From Neospora caninum Liverpool (taxonomy: Eukaryota > Apicomplexa > Conoidasida > Eucoccidiorida > Sarcocystidae): a stretch of 64,000 bases of DNA. The notes beneath the pieces are model-generated. The model had not been told where the DNA came from and searched no databases. It saw only the letters and a list, made by a program, of their open reading frames with translations. The stretch spans positions 2,438,793 to 2,502,792 of the forward strand of contig NC_018392.1 of the NCBI RefSeq assembly GCF_000208865.1, in the 5' to 3' direction. Shown here piece after piece: positions 10,294 to 22,513 of the stretch; within the stretch, counting starts at the first letter, position 1, and the number at the start of each line of letters is the position of its first letter. The translations under genes and the position numbers were made by a program.

Positions 10294-12860
10294 GGCGGTC
10301 CAGAAAAGCAAATGGCAGAGAAAGGTTTCCTGCAACAGACGATAAAAGTGCACCGCCTCAGAAGTAGCAAAGATGAAGCGTCGCGCAAAACACGGCTGAG
10401 GGTACACGGCCTCGTGGTCCTTCAGAGATTAGCCTGCTAGAGATGGACGGTGAATCGACACACAGGCCGGTCAACCAGCTGCGCCGGCGCGTCAAAAGTG
10501 AAAGAATTACCCCCGAGGGGAAAGAATTATCCGCTTGAAAGAATTGTATGTGTGGTGCCCGAAACTATACCAGCGAAATCGCCTTACTTGACAAAGACGT
10601 TCACGCATATACTGCTCGAATCCGCGCCTCTTCACGGCCAGCAAGAGCTATTTCGTGGACGAGGGCAAGACTAGCCAGTGTGACCAAAGCAGCACGAACA
10701 CACCCGCGGTCTGGTTTCTCCGTCTCCGCAACAAAACGAACCGAGCAAAATCCGGTGCACTCCGTGGATGAGTTGGCAGACCAACAGAAAATGCTTCCTA
10801 CGCCAAAAAACAAAAAGAGTGGAGAACTGCGTTGTTTTTAAAATGCTTCGTGACTCCCCAGGCAAGCGCGCGGGATGCCCGCCGTAGCGCCGCACCTCAC
10901 TCCGGTAGTCGCCGGTAGAAAGCTTGTCCGTTACGCGGGGTGGGGGGAGGCGAGCGTTTGCATTTAGTAAGAGCATCGTAAATCCGGTTTTTTGCTGTCT
11001 GTTGGTTACGAGTAGGAGCACTGCAACTGACACGGGAGGCAGAGAACTGTTGGTTCGTTTTTTCCCTGCCGCACTTGCTAAGAACCCCGTAGCGAGGAAC
11101 GTAGTACGCGATAGCCCGGTAGCATATAGCAACATGACTCTATGTTTTCAGACGGCTCTGGCCATGCCCCTGGCACGTCATTTGGGATGTATGTTTCTAG
11201 ACTTTTGATAAAGAAGCACGCCTCATTTTTTGTCACTGGCCAAAAAGTGGCGGTAACCTGAATCGTATAGTTTGCTGTCGCGGTGCACACGGCAGATATA
11301 GGTAGAGGTGTCGGATGCGTTTCCCCGCGAGGTCTCGCCGCTTGTCGGCACGAATGGAGAGAAGTTGCCATAGAAACAAACCATCTTTTCGGTAAGCGAT
11401 CCCTTGTTCCTTTGTTGGTGTCGACACACGCAAGTCCGGAAAACCGGGTTTCTTTCCCGCGGTCAGGAGTATGTACTCTCCTGGGAGGCCGTGCGAGCGT
11501 GCAAGGCTCAGGGATGCGGAGATCTACTGGCTACGTTTTTCCCCATTCGCTTCTTTTCTGAATTCGGGACGGGGCTGGGATAAATCAATAAGAGCCATGG
11601 AAGCTCATGTAGTTCACTGGTCGTGCCCGTTGAGCACGCACGCAGATGGCTTCTTCGTGGACCGCCCTCAGACGGCGCCGTGTCCCTTAGACGGGGACGG
11701 GACGACTAGAACACCACTCACCTATTTCAGCTTGCTTCCTGGAATAGCCGCACAGAAATGCCGTACATGTCCACTGCTTTCGGTTTGCAGTATCCCAACA
11801 CCAGAGAATCTCTAGCTTTTTGCACCCCGTGTCCACAGTGGTTATCCACAAGCGATCTTTAAAGGCACGCGCCGCTAATGACTCGTCGCCCGTCCGCACA
11901 ACAACCCTGGGCAACGTCACGCGTTCCCCCTCCTCAACGGTTTTTCTGCTCGACGCCTCGTGGGCAACCCACGCATGACTTACCCGGTGAGGACGCCCTG
12001 GTTTTTTATAAAGCGACCTCTCTCTCGCTGCTTCGCTCCACTAAACTCCCACGGTGAGGAGCCACTGGCGGAGAGCGCCTCTCTGTTCCCTTCGCGGCGC
12101 TGTTTGTACCAGATGCAACAGAATCCGGAAGCCCCGCCGCGCATGCGCTGAATGCGGCGACGTAAGTGACCTCGCGGTGACAGTCCTCGACGCGGGGAAA
12201 CAGGGCGTCTACGTTGTCGTCTGAGAGTCAGAGGTTTAGAATTTCGGTGAAATGAGAAAATCCGGGATTGTGGTTTCCCTGTGTGCATCGTCCCTGGCGG
12301 GTAGCGCGCTGGGATCTCGCAGGACGCGTGGCACGTGCTGTGCTCCCCCCCCTCTTGTCCGAGGGTTAGGGCCATCGAGACGGCTCCCACAGCCCCAGCT
12401 CCATCTCCCTCGAGCTTTTACAGCTCGCTTCTTTTCGTTGTAAATTCCTGATGAGGCCGTTCTCGGGGGGACACTACGAGCGCTCCGGCTCCGTACTACG
12501 TGCGGCGAGTGCGCGTCCGTGGACGATCGTTTTCCGTTGGGAGGGCCGCAGGGGTTTTCAGGCATGATTGCTTCGCCCTAGGACGTACAACTCTGCTCTC
12601 TGCTCTCTCCTTCCGTCTTTGCGTTTCCCTCGTGGGTTCTCCGTTTCGGCTCCTTTTCTCGGCGCTCCAGACTGCTTCTTCGCGCCCTGCAATTGCACCG
12701 TGTTTGCGCCCTGCCCCGGACGTGGGTGCGGGCTCCACGTCCGTGTCTTCATATCCAGGCGCCGAACCTCCGACCCTTGCTGCTTCGAGCCCTCACTCCG
12801 CGGAACTTCGTTTCCCTTCTCCAGCCTCCTCTTTCTCTCCCGTCGGTCCGCCTCGTCACG
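10294..12860. other. Intergenic region between divergent genes
   Basis: It separates the start of the cysteine-rich GNAT gene (minus) from the start of the DNMT2-type gene (plus), so it should hold both promoters. Short open frames occur on both strands, but none shows a recognisable domain. The frame that leads into DNMT2 stays open from 12693; I treat 12693-12860 as 5' untranslated sequence. Confidence 0.5.
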
Positions 12861-15800
12861 ATGACGCTAAAAGCTCTCATCCTCTACAGCGGCATAGGGG
12901 GCATGCACTGCGGCCTCTTCCACGCCCGCCTCCTTCGGCGCCTGCGCATGCGCGGCGTCTCGCCGTTCCCGCCTCGATCCTCTGAAGAGCACGAACAGGA
13001 GACGAATCGCGATGCGAGCGCACACGGCGAGAGCGCCGCAAGGCAGCGCACGGATCCCGTCCCGGCGACAGATCGAGAGGTTACGAGGCATGAAACCCAG
13101 GAGGAACTGGAGAGCAAGCACAGCGTGGAGGGGAAGGCTGGCGGCAGCGCCGCATGCGAAGAGACGAAGGCCAAAGCCGGAGAGATGACACAGGATGAGC
13201 AAGATGAAGCGGATCTCATCGAGGCGCTAAAAGGGATTTCCCGCGATGGCGATAACGTCTGTATTCACCCAATAGTCAGCGAGTACATTCGCCTCCCGCC
13301 ACCGGGTCCTGAGGCGACTCCGTCTTCCTGCACGGCCCGCCCAAACACCCTGATTTTGTCTGAGAGAAAGAATCCGAACAGACGGCGTGCGCAGAATGCG
13401 GCAAGCGCGCAGGGAGAAGAACCCGAGAAAGAACAGGACGAGAAAGAACAGGACGAGAAAGAACAGGACGAGGAAGAACAGGACGAGAGAGAACAGGTCA
13501 AGAAAGACTCGGACGGCGTGTTTTCCGAAGAGCGGCAGGTGAACCCTTCTGAGTGCGCGGCAGGAGGGAAGCAAGACGGCAGTCCCGTCGAAGAAACGAC
13601 GACTACCGCTACAGTGACCCAGTCGCCTGGAGAGAGGGGAGAGAGTTCAGATTCCCCGTTGCTTTCGGATCGAAGACCGCTGTCCCCGAAGGCGCGAACG
13701 CTCCGTGGGCGTCCCGAGGAGAACACTGCGACAGCGCATGCGGTATCTCCTTCCCCAGTTAAGCGTGTCGCTTGTCTCGGCGCGTCAAAGTCGCCTTCCT
13801 CTGGGGGCAGTTCAGGAACGGATCCCAAGATGGATGTGGGACGCGCTGACAACGCAGTTCCTGGGTTGTTTTCGCCCAGCAGTCTGCCGCGCCCACGGGA
13901 ACTCTCGGGTCCCCCTTCCGCGTCTTGCGCTTCTCCGTTTCGCGCCCTTCCCTTCGAAGTGGTGGGAGTGATCGACGTGAATCCCACTGCGATGGATGTC
14001 TACCGTCGAAACTTGCTGCCTCCGTCGGCGGAATCGCCGAGTGCCTCGCGCCGTCAGCCTTCTCAGACTCTGCAGTCTCCGGGAGTCCCGTTGACGTCGA
14101 CAAAGTCTATCGACTCGTATCCGGCGTCGTTCTACGGGGCCTTCGAGGCGGATCTCTGGCTGGTGTCTCCGCCGTGTCAGCCGTTCACGCGGATCGGGCT
14201 GCAAAAGGGAAACGCTGACCGTCGGAACGCGTCCTTTCTGTATCTCTTGGACGTCCTATGTCAGCTGCCGCATGCGCAGAGACCCAAGTACCTGCTGCTC
14301 GAGAATGTCGTCCGCTTCGAGGTCAGCGACACGTTCGACTGTCTCCTGCATGCACTCGAGTGCGTGTGCGGCTACCAGGTGGACGTCTTCCATCTGAATC
14401 CTCTGCACTTTGGCATCCCGAACTGCCGGTCGCGGTGCTTCGTCACGGCGAAGAAATCCGCCGCGGCACCTAAGCTCAGCAACTCGGGCGGTCTCCTGCG
14501 CTCCGCGCTCGCCTGGTTCCGGTGGGAAGGAAGCCGCGATGCAAGGAAAAGCGACAGACGTCTGCAGACGCTTCCAGAGGGGAAGGGAGGCAAGGCAGCA
14601 GAGGAAACGCAAGAGCGTGGAACGTCCAAGGGCGGTAAAGGCGGCGACGAGTCTGCTACCGCGGGACAGAAACGAAGAAACGCGTGGTCATTCTTGCTGC
14701 CCCAGAGGCGGCGGGGAGAGACAGGACGCGCGAAAGAACAGGGCAACACGAACGGCGAAGGAGAAGGCTCCACCGAAACGGGGCCCCGTCCTGCCGAGGA
14801 AGAGGACTGCGCTCCCGTAGGGGGACCGAAAGGGGAACGTGCAACATCCGGAGAGACCCGTGGAGATCAGACCGCTGGCTCTCAACGTTCGTCCAGCGCG
14901 AGCGACACCCGGCAGAGACGCGAGAAGGAGACTCGGGGTCAGGGAAGCCCCGGGGAGAAGGCGAGTCCGGACAAGGGGCGAGGGGAGAAGAACTCCAACA
15001 AGGACGTCCCGACCACTGGGCCGAGCTGTTTGGATTGCTGGACCTGTGCAAAGTGCGTGCGCAGACGCAGAAGACAGGACGCGGGAAAGCAGGAGCGAGT
15101 GGTGCTGACCCACATTCCGGGCGTGTACGCGTCCCCGGCTTTCTTCTGCTGTCCAATTCGGCCTCTGGAAGACTTCCTGGACGCGAAGTTCCCGCCAAAG
15201 GCGCCGTTTGTGCCGGCGGAGAAACCCGGAACCTCGTACCGATTCGTCGACGAGGCGCTTCAGGAGCGGAGCACTCCGCAGCGGAACGCGCAGGCGCCTG
15301 TGCGGGCCGGCAGCCGCAGAGTGAGTGGCCGAGGCGAGGAGGTGGAATCCAACTGCGAAGAGCAGTGGGAAGATATTTCGCTCGCCCACGGCCCGAGTTT
15401 AACGAGCGAGTTGTGTGCAGTCGACGCCGTCCGGCGGAGCAGCCTCCCCACTCCGGGTCCGGTCTATACTGCTGGCGGCGTGTTTGTCCCCGCCGACGTG
15501 CAGGGGCCTTGGCGGAGACAGACTGCCGCACTGGTTCTGTCTCAGCAGCAGAAAGACCGCATTTGGTTCAACGTGGACCTCGTCCGTCGCGGCGAAAAAC
15601 GAAGCAGCTGCTTCACGCGGTCCTACGGCCGAACTGGCCACGCCCAGTACGGCAGCCTGTTAGTCCTCGATGAAGACCTCGCGCTCGAACAGCGGTGGGC
15701 GGCGTTTGCTCAGCAAAAGGTGGCAGCGGAGAGACTTCAGGAGGCTCGAGGTGACGACGAAGAGCACGGGGATGGCATCCGCGAGGGCGAGCCTGCTGGG

Positions 15801-16613
15801 AAGCTCGAGGCCCACAGGGCGGGGAAGTGCGACACGAAAACGGAGGTGAGGAGCGGAAAGACGCGGAAGGACAGGGAGGCCCTTTCCAACAAAGAGGGTT
15901 CTCAGGGCGCAGAGGCCGGGAACGCTTCTCGACCTCGAGGGGAGATGTCTCGGGACAGCCTGAGGACGGGAGAGGAGAACGGAGAGCCGTCGTGTGGCGG
16001 GCCGGAGCCTCGCCAGGTGGAGGTAGGAGACGCCGCTGAGACGCAGGACGGGAAGCGCGGGAAGACGAAGGCGGGGAAGGAGGACTCTGCAGAGGGGCGT
16101 GGACAGGCGACGGAGAGCCAGGAGGCCTCACGCGAGGCAGGCGAGTCCGAGCGGAGGGAGCGAGAAGGAAAGAAAGGCCGAGGGAAGAAAGCGGAGGGAA
16201 CTGCATGTGAGGGAGCAGGGGAGAGGCCAGTCGTTCCAAGAGCCGCAGGGAGGCGCGCGAGGGACGCGTCCGAGTGCAAACGCAGGGGGAAGTTCGCGTG
16301 GCTTTTTCCGAGGCAGTTCTTCTCCCTGCGCTTTTTCGTCGCGCAGTCCTTTTCGGCCACTGTCCTTCCCGCAAAGAAAAAAGGCAACAAGGGCTGGGAG
16401 CTCCACGACATCCTCCCGCCCGAGACCGCCGTGCGCTTCTTCAGCCCCCAGGAAATTCTCGCGCTCCACGGCTTTCCTCCCTCCTTTGCTTTCCCCGATG
16501 CCGACGAGCCTCGCGCGTGGCCTTCCCAGCGAAGAATGGTGGGCAACAGCTTAAACGTGCACCTTGTTGGCATGCTGATAGACTTTCTCGTGGACGACGA
16601 GGACTGGAACTGA
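12861..16613 (+). CDS. DNMT2/TRDMT1-type tRNA (cytosine-5) methyltransferase with giant inserts
   Basis: Single exon, 1,250 residues, against about 390 in human DNMT2. Start ATG 12861 gives MTLKALILYSGIGGMHCG, the AdoMet-binding motif I at the extreme N-terminus as in DNMT2. Further motifs: VVGVIDVNPTAMDVYRRNL; SPPCQPFTRIGLQKG near residue 436, with the catalytic cysteine; LLLENVVRFE near 483; FGIPNCRSRCF near 520; the DNMT2 signature CFT near 915 (SCFTRSYG); FFSPQEILALHGFP and QRRMVGNSLNVHLVG at the C-terminus. All catalytic residues I can check are present, so it is likely active. The family methylates C38 of tRNA-Asp; DNA activity is usually weak. Three hydrophilic inserts, of about 350, 360 and 260 residues, separate the motifs and are rich in E, K, R, G and S. 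They probably form disordered loops. Confidence 0.93.
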   Translation: MTLKALILYSGIGGMHCGLFHARLLRRLRMRGVSPFPPRSSEEHEQETNRDASAHGESAARQRTDPVPATDREVTRHETQEELESKHSVEGKAGGSAACEETKAKAGEMTQDEQDEADLIEALKGISRDGDNVCIHPIVSEYIRLPPPGPEATPSSCTARPNTLILSERKNPNRRRAQNAASAQGEEPEKEQDEKEQDEKEQDEEEQDEREQVKKDSDGVFSEERQVNPSECAAGGKQDGSPVEETTTTATVTQSPGERGESSDSPLLSDRRPLSPKARTLRGRPEENTATAHAVSPSPVKRVACLGASKSPSSGGSSGTDPKMDVGRADNAVPGLFSPSSLPRPRELSGPPSASCASPFRALPFEVVGVIDVNPTAMDVYRRNLLPPSAESPSASRRQPSQTLQSPGVPLTSTKSIDSYPASFYGAFEADLWLVSPPCQPFTRIGLQKGNADRRNASFLYLLDVLCQLPHAQRPKYLLLENVVRFEVSDTFDCLLHALECVCGYQVDVFHLNPLHFGIPNCRSRCFVTAKKSAAAPKLSNSGGLLRSALAWFRWEGSRDARKSDRRLQTLPEGKGGKAAEETQERGTSKGGKGGDESATAGQKRRNAWSFLLPQRRRGETGRAKEQGNTNGEGEGSTETGPRPAEEEDCAPVGGPKGERATSGETRGDQTAGSQRSSSASDTRQRREKETRGQGSPGEKASPDKGRGEKNSNKDVPTTGPSCLDCWTCAKCVRRRRRQDAGKQERVVLTHIPGVYASPAFFCCPIRPLEDFLDAKFPPKAPFVPAEKPGTSYRFVDEALQERSTPQRNAQAPVRAGSRRVSGRGEEVESNCEEQWEDISLAHGPSLTSELCAVDAVRRSSLPTPGPVYTAGGVFVPADVQGPWRRQTAALVLSQQQKDRIWFNVDLVRRGEKRSSCFTRSYGRTGHAQYGSLLVLDEDLALEQRWAAFAQQKVAAERLQEARGDDEEHGDGIREGEPAGKLEAHRAGKCDTKTEVRSGKTRKDREALSNKEGSQGAEAGNASRPRGEMSRDSLRTGEENGEPSCGGPEPRQVEVGDAAETQDGKRGKTKAGKEDSAEGRGQATESQEASREAGESERREREGKKGRGKKAEGTACEGAGERPVVPRAAGRRARDASECKRRGKFAWLFPRQFFSLRFFVAQSFSATVLPAKKKGNKGWELHDILPPETAVRFFSPQEILALHGFPPSFAFPDADEPRAWPSQRRMVGNSLNVHLVGMLIDFLVDDEDWN
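13425..13499 (+). repeat. 15-bp tandem repeat, five units, coding for EKEQD
   Basis: Five in-frame 15-base units (gagaaagaacaggac with small changes in the last two) in the first insert of the DNMT2-type gene. They encode an acidic/basic EKEQD-like repeat that should be helical or disordered. Confidence 0.93.
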
Positions 16614-18848
16614 CACCTTTCACTGCCCGAGAGAGAGCGAGCGGGGCAGCGCGGCGCGGAGAGAGCGTACAAAAAGCGAAGGATGACGCAGAAACGGGGG
16701 GCGGAGAGGACAGACGAAGCAGGAAGCGTCGGGAAGAGCGACTCGGGTTGCGAGGCGGAAAGAGCAGATCAAAAGCTGTGAGGTGCGAGGGGAAAAGGGG
16801 GAGCGACGGCGGGCAGGGCCATGTCTTTCCCCATCCCAAGGATTTTGCCCTGTGTTGCCTCGGAGGGCGCGCGGCGTAACGGGAAGAAAGAACGACCCAG
16901 GGAATCTGGGTCACCCCAAACGTTTTCATTTGTCCTTTTCGTGCTGCGATGTATTCCTCCGGTTGCGGACTTGTGTACAAACCTTCAAGGCCGATTGTTT
17001 CCTAGTCTTCGGGATTCTCCATTTTTTGTTTTTTGTCGCGCTCGATCTTCGGTCTCTCTTGTGTGTGCTTTTTAAAGTTGGTCTCCCGTGAGACACACTG
17101 TCAAGCATGGTGGAAGCGTTTCACTCTGGATCTTTCAATCTTGCCCCTCCGGTTCCCATTTGGCTTCCGGGGACTTCGAATGGTGCTCAGCTTCCAACGG
17201 AACGACAGCGAAACCTTCCTGTGTACTCTCGTCTGTCGCTTTCTTCGAGGACACACGACACCACGCACGACGCGCTTCTCCCTTATTTCTGTGGGCTTCT
17301 TAGTCTGTCGGGGAATACGACAGAGAGCACGGAAATTCAAAAGGCACGGTAGCATCTGTGTGGACAGATTCAGAAAGCCCGCAATCCCACACCCCTTCTC
17401 CAGCGAACCGAACGAAGAGGAAAAATGTGTAGAGTACCACAGATCCGACTGCGGTCGCGCTGCCTTCTGTTGGCTCCACAGAGTTAACAGGAACAGGAAG
17501 CAGACTTGAGGCCATCACACGCCTTCTGAGTTGAACTTCCGCTCCGTCCACAGCACGGATTTACTTTTTCCCGGCCTTCTACGGCCAAAATGGCTGTCGA
17601 AGACACGCCGTGGTGAGTGCGGGCGATCAGATCTCTGCGCCTGAGCTGGCTGCTCAGAAAATCGAGAGCCGGCGGCATAGCACAGGCGATGTTGGTTCAA
17701 GAACCTAAGGTGTACGGCGACTCTCGAGTTCAGACACCCCGAGGGGCTAAATGCGGAGTCTGCGGTCTCACACGCCTACATGCATCAGCTGTTTCTTCAC
17801 AGCGCAGCGTCTGGTGGCAGAGGAGCATGCAAAAAGCTCTGGAATTCACCAGCCCCAGACGGCGTGCTAAGTACGGTCTCCCAGGCTCAAAAAATTGGGA
17901 GATGCGCGTAGGGGTGAAAGGAGCATCGCTCTCGTGCTGTGGTTGCACAGAACAGGGTTTAGGTCTGCTTTCTGTTGGAGGTTCTCCTGCGGCTGTCCGC
18001 GTCTCTCTCTCGCGTTTAGGGACGATGCCCGTCGAGGGAAAGCGAGAGCAGCGAAAACGAGGGAGGAAAAAATGAAGGGCGAGAAGTGGAAAGAACAGAT
18101 GAAGATGAGACAGAAAGCCGGAGGAGAGTAGACATGAATAGCAAAGTAGGAAGAGGAAAGAAGAAAGGCAGAGGAAAATATGAAGACGGAAGAACCCAAA
18201 GAGCGATCAGGGCCAAGGCAGCGCAAGCCGTTGCCCCACTCAAGGACGCGGCTGCGAGGGAGAAGGAAAAAGTGAAATCGCCAGTGTGTGAACCCAGTGT
18301 CGCGTCGGCGTCTGAGCCATAGCAAAGTGCGTGCAGAAAGCCCAGGGAGACGCCACACAGACAAAAACGCGAGAGAAGGCACGAGCAGACGCGCGACAGC
18401 CCTCTCAACTGCTGTCTTTGCAGGTGTTCGCGCAAACTGGGAAAAGCGAAGAAAGCACCTTTCTGTTTCCTTCTTTCCTTAGACCTAGTCGTAGTCAACC
18501 ATCTCATCCTCCTCCCGGCTGTGTGCGTGCGAAGACGAAGCGACGCTGTCTCCTGCGCTTCCGTTGTGAATCGAAGGATGCTGAAGGTCCGAAAGATAAG
18601 ACAGGAAGACGCCACGCAGGTGTGGAGGGCCGCGACACGCATCGCATTCCACGAGCCGTTAACGTTGTCCAAAAGGACGAGCTACCTTACCACGCACTAG
18701 CGTTCACTGAATCGTCACCGGACAAACCACCTGTGTCAAGCAAAGCAAACCTGAAGACGTGTACGGGCAGATGCACAAACAGTTCTATAAATATGTATAT
18801 GCACTCGCCTCTCTATACAAACATAAACATATATACATATATATTTAT
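16614..18848. other. Intergenic region between convergent genes
   Basis: It lies between the stop of the DNMT2-type gene (plus) and the stop of SPF27 (minus), so it should hold both 3' untranslated regions. The right end (18781-18860) is AT-rich with TATA/CATA runs. I see no further gene. Confidence 0.5.
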
Positions 18849-21837
18849 TTATAGATGTAGATAGATGAGTCGGTACGTCGGGGACTCGCAACCGGGATGA
18901 GAAGCGCCGGCGCTTGAACGCACCTCGCGTCTTGTGGCACTGGCAGAAGACGAGAGCGGGAGAGAGGAAGCTGCGGGTGAAGTCGTTTGAGATTCCGACG
19001 TCGCGTCTTGTCCCGGCGCCGCTGAAGCGATGGGCACGGCCCACGTCGCTTCCTCCTCTTCGACGTCACTGTCCCAGTCCTCTGGGAGCAGACCTCTGTT
19101 TTCGGGAAACGAAAAACGAAAAGAGACGCTCTGCGAATGTTCGCCGAAAAAAGAAGCAAAAGAGACGGGAGACGGAGACACGCGCAGCCTCGCCGAGGAA
19201 AGGCGGAGACCGACGCCCGAGACGCACGCGCGGAGCGGAGCACGGAGCAGGGAGACTAGCTCGCAGTAGAGGCAAAAAAAGGAAGGGGAAACAGAGGGAG
19301 CGCAGTGGAAGAAAGAAGGATCGAGGAGGGAAAGAAAAAGCAACGAGCGAGGAAAGGAAGAGGACGAAGCCAACGGCAGGCTTACCTGACACGGCACTTG
19401 TGTTTCAGCTCAGCAACTTCTTCGTTCAGGTGTGAGAGTGCACCCATAATTTCCCGGTTTCTGCAAAGGCAAAGGAAAACAAAGAGAACATGAGGATAAG
19501 AGCGACAGGGCGGCGCGCAGGGCCACGGCAGAAATGACGCAGGAATTGGAACTGCCAAGAACATCGGCCGAACAGAACGAAAAGACTTCCGGGAACGACC
19601 AAGACGTGATGCAACACCAAGCGAGAAGAACGAGGAAGCCGGGGGAGGACAGGAGGAGCGAGAAAACAGCGAGAGGAACGGCCGGAGGATGAGCTCCCCG
19701 AATACTCCGCGAACCGTCAGAAAACTGACACAAAAAGAGCGCAATAGGTGACGAAGATGAAACGTCTTGCATGCAAACGGAGCGGGCCGAACGCGACGAA
19801 TGAAAAGAACAGAGAGCGAGAAGCGACGCAAAAGAAGTCGAGAAACAGGGCGCTGGGTCCTTCACCGCACCTGCCGCGAAAAGGCGACTTACCTGGCCTC
19901 GTAGTCCTCTCTGGTTCGGTTTAGATTTCGAAGCGCATTGCCGCATTCCACCTGCTCGAGCTTCCGCGCTTTGCTGACGCCATCGACCTCTGTGCGCACC
20001 CGTTTCAACGCCGATTCCCAGCTGAGAAAAAGACGAAAGAAGAGACAGCAGGCACAGAAACAGCCAGGGCGGATGCATGCCCATATCAAACTGCAGAAAC
20101 TGACAGAGGCTCCCGGCCGTAGACACACACGCAGAGGCGTAGACAGACATGCAGGGACAGAAATGCAGATATATGGAGATATAAGTATATATATAAATAT
20201 ATTTGAGGAAATATATGTTTCCACAAATAGAGAGATACACGCAGATATTCAAACACGCAGACTGAGTGACAGAGAAAACGGGCCACCACGTCGAGTGTAT
20301 TCAGATGTATAGAGATATAAACAAGGGCGAGGTGTAGATGTGCAAGCAGGTCGACTGTGCCAAAGGTTTCCATTCCGGTTTGCGGGCGAAGCAGCCGTTT
20401 TCCCTCTCCCGCGACGTACTGGTTCCCCTGCGCCATGAGACCTTGGAGATGTCTCGTCCAGGACGATATCGCGTGGATGTTCATCAAGTCGAGATTGGTT
20501 TGGCCCACGCTCAGGTGCTCGAGAAGGGACTCGCAGGTCGCGATGGATTTGCGCCACTCCGCAGTTTCTCCAGACTTTGGGGGCGCAGGCGCTTCCTCGT
20601 ACAAACGGGTCAGGTCCAGCTTCTGCATCGGTTCGCCTGGAAAAAAGAGCCGGAGCAGGGGAAAGACACACGAAAGCGCACAAAGCATGTGACGGCGGAA
20701 AGTGGACACACGAAGTCGTCGCTGCGAGAAGATGGGCGAATCTCGCGCGGCCCAACGTTTGCATTTTTTGTAGAGAGGCGGAAGACGAAGGGAGCAGAGC
20801 GGTTGGCAGCGCAGATGGAAACAGGCGAGTTCAGAAACTTTTTTCCAAGTGATGGGCAAAATATGCGGAAGCAACGCCGAAGAAAACGGAATGCGCACGA
20901 GACGAGAGTGGAAAGGCGAGGCGGAGCGGGGGAAATGCGGGCGCAGCGAACCGGAAAAGGAAGAACGGGCGGAAAGGAGACCCACGTCCAGCGAAGGACG
21001 AAAACAGGAAGAGACGCCGCGGTGCGGGGGACACGGAGCACGCGACAGATCATATGGGAAGAAAAAAGCTGGAGAGCGTCAAAAGAGAAGCATCACGGAG
21101 GAAACGAGAAACACAGTCCGAAGAAGAAGCAGAGGGTCAACACACCAGTTACACGCAAAGCAGAGAGGTCCGCCTCCGTCGCACTTTGCGACGTCACATG
21201 AGGATTCCGGTTTTATCACGGAGAGGCGCCTCCACCTGACGAGCAAGCGCTCCTGGTCACCGGCTCGCTGGAGATTGAACGGCCCACACGATCACTTCTG
21301 AGAGAAGACCGGATGCCAGTCGTCGCCCGTAGCCCCCTGGATGGAGAAAAAGCGCGTCGTGCAAATGCTCGCGATTCAACACAGATGAACGGGGCGTCAG
21401 AATATGGAATTCGTTTCTCTAGGTTGGCCTTTCCCACCTCGTTTAATCCGCAGGAGTTCTTTTCCGACCAGCGAGTTCGGGTTGTCCAGATGTGGAGTTT
21501 TCGGTGGCGGGAGAAGCTCGTCAAGGTACTCTTTGAGAATCTCTTCCTCGAGAGTAGACGGATCTTCGTCGCTGCCTGGGCCCGCGCCTTGGCGCCTGGC
21601 CTGGCGCTCGCGGTTCATGAGCACCAACTCCTGCTGTATCAAACTTTTCGCTTCTTCATTCTGTTCGGGTGTCAACGCATCTACGTACGGAAGGGTATCG
21701 ATCAAGTGTGCGAGCGGAAGCATTTGGGAAAGAAACTGAGAAGATGTGCCGTTTGCCAGGGGTTGAGAAGCTGGCGCGGAGCGCAAGGCGAGTGCCGAGG
21801 CGGGCGAAGACCCCTCCGGCATTTCTGTAACTGGCAT
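18849..21837 (-). CDS. Pre-mRNA-splicing factor SPF27 (BCAS2), NineTeen complex subunit
   Basis: Five exons on the minus strand: 21837-21438, 20636-20420, 20021-19893, 19460-19386, 19095-18849. All junction phases fit and the sum is 1,068 bases, 355 residues. Matches to human BCAS2 run in order: LIDTLPYVDALTPE to VVDALPYFDQGYE; QKLDLTRLYEEAPAPP to IELLSMKRYELPAPS; EHLSVGQTNLDLMNIHAISS to the NLELMSQHGCNAW region; WESALKRVRTEVDGV to WQRKNMQLTAGSKL; ALRNLNRTREDYEAR and NREIMGALSHLNEEVAELKH to the final coiled coil. The protein belongs to the Prp19/CDC5L (NineTeen) complex that activates the spliceosome in the nucleus. It has an N-terminal extension of about 45 residues and an extra acidic tail (LPEDWDSDVEEEEATW, then Ser/Ala-rich) that human BCAS2 lacks. 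The donor after 20420 is GTACGT and that after 21438 is GTGGGA, both weak. Confidence 0.9.
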
Positions 21838-22503
21838 TTGCAGGAACCTAGGGGAACGTCAGAATGAAGGTCCAGTGTATCGTTTGCGCTGAAAGTGGCG
21901 TGAAACGGACGGAGACGGGTTCCCTTTCGCGCAAAGACCTGCTCCTGAGGAACGACAGCGAATGCAGGAAGAAAGGAGAAAAACGAGTAGAAACCGGGAA
22001 GGAGTAAGGGAGTTAGGGAAAGTTCAGAAAAGTGACACGCAAGTGCAGAGGAAAGCAAACGACGGAATTCCAGTGTACATACACTCGAGGAGACGCTGTG
22101 CAGCCCAACGACGGGAGCAGCAGCCTGTCTGGAGCAGAAGAGGAACTCGGTAAAGAATCAAACAATATGCCGATGAGGGAAAACTCGGAAGAACCAAGTG
22201 AATAACGCGATTGTGTTCCACTGCTGAACAAGGAAATTTGCCGGCCGACCAAGGGGCAAAGAATCCCTGCAGCAAAATGGCGGCGGCGGCAGTGTCCCGT
22301 GTCCCAAATCGGCTGCCCCTGCCTATGCATGGGAACCGTTTACTCCCTCGCTGCAAGGAAGGGATGAGTCAAAACGACAAGACTTTGCTGACTTTCTCGA
22401 CTCCGCCGTTCGAGTCGTGTCTTAGAATCTCCCTTTTCCTACTGGGACCGTTATACCGACAGGCATTCTACTCCTCACTCACGGTCCGCAGAAAAAACAC
22501 CCG

Positions 22504-22513
22504 GGCATGCATG
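22504..22513. promoter_or_regulatory. GCATGCATGC box upstream of SPF27
   Basis: Palindromic TGCATGC-type elements are over-represented in T. gondii promoters (established knowledge). This copy is about 670 bases upstream of the SPF27 ATG. A role is inference, since such short words are frequent in this genome. Confidence 0.2.

Noticed and set aside
14656..15673. Long open frames on both strands inside the DNMT2-type gene
   Set aside because: They are shadow frames of GC-rich low-complexity coding sequence and show no domain; the plus frame with all DNMT2 motifs explains the region.
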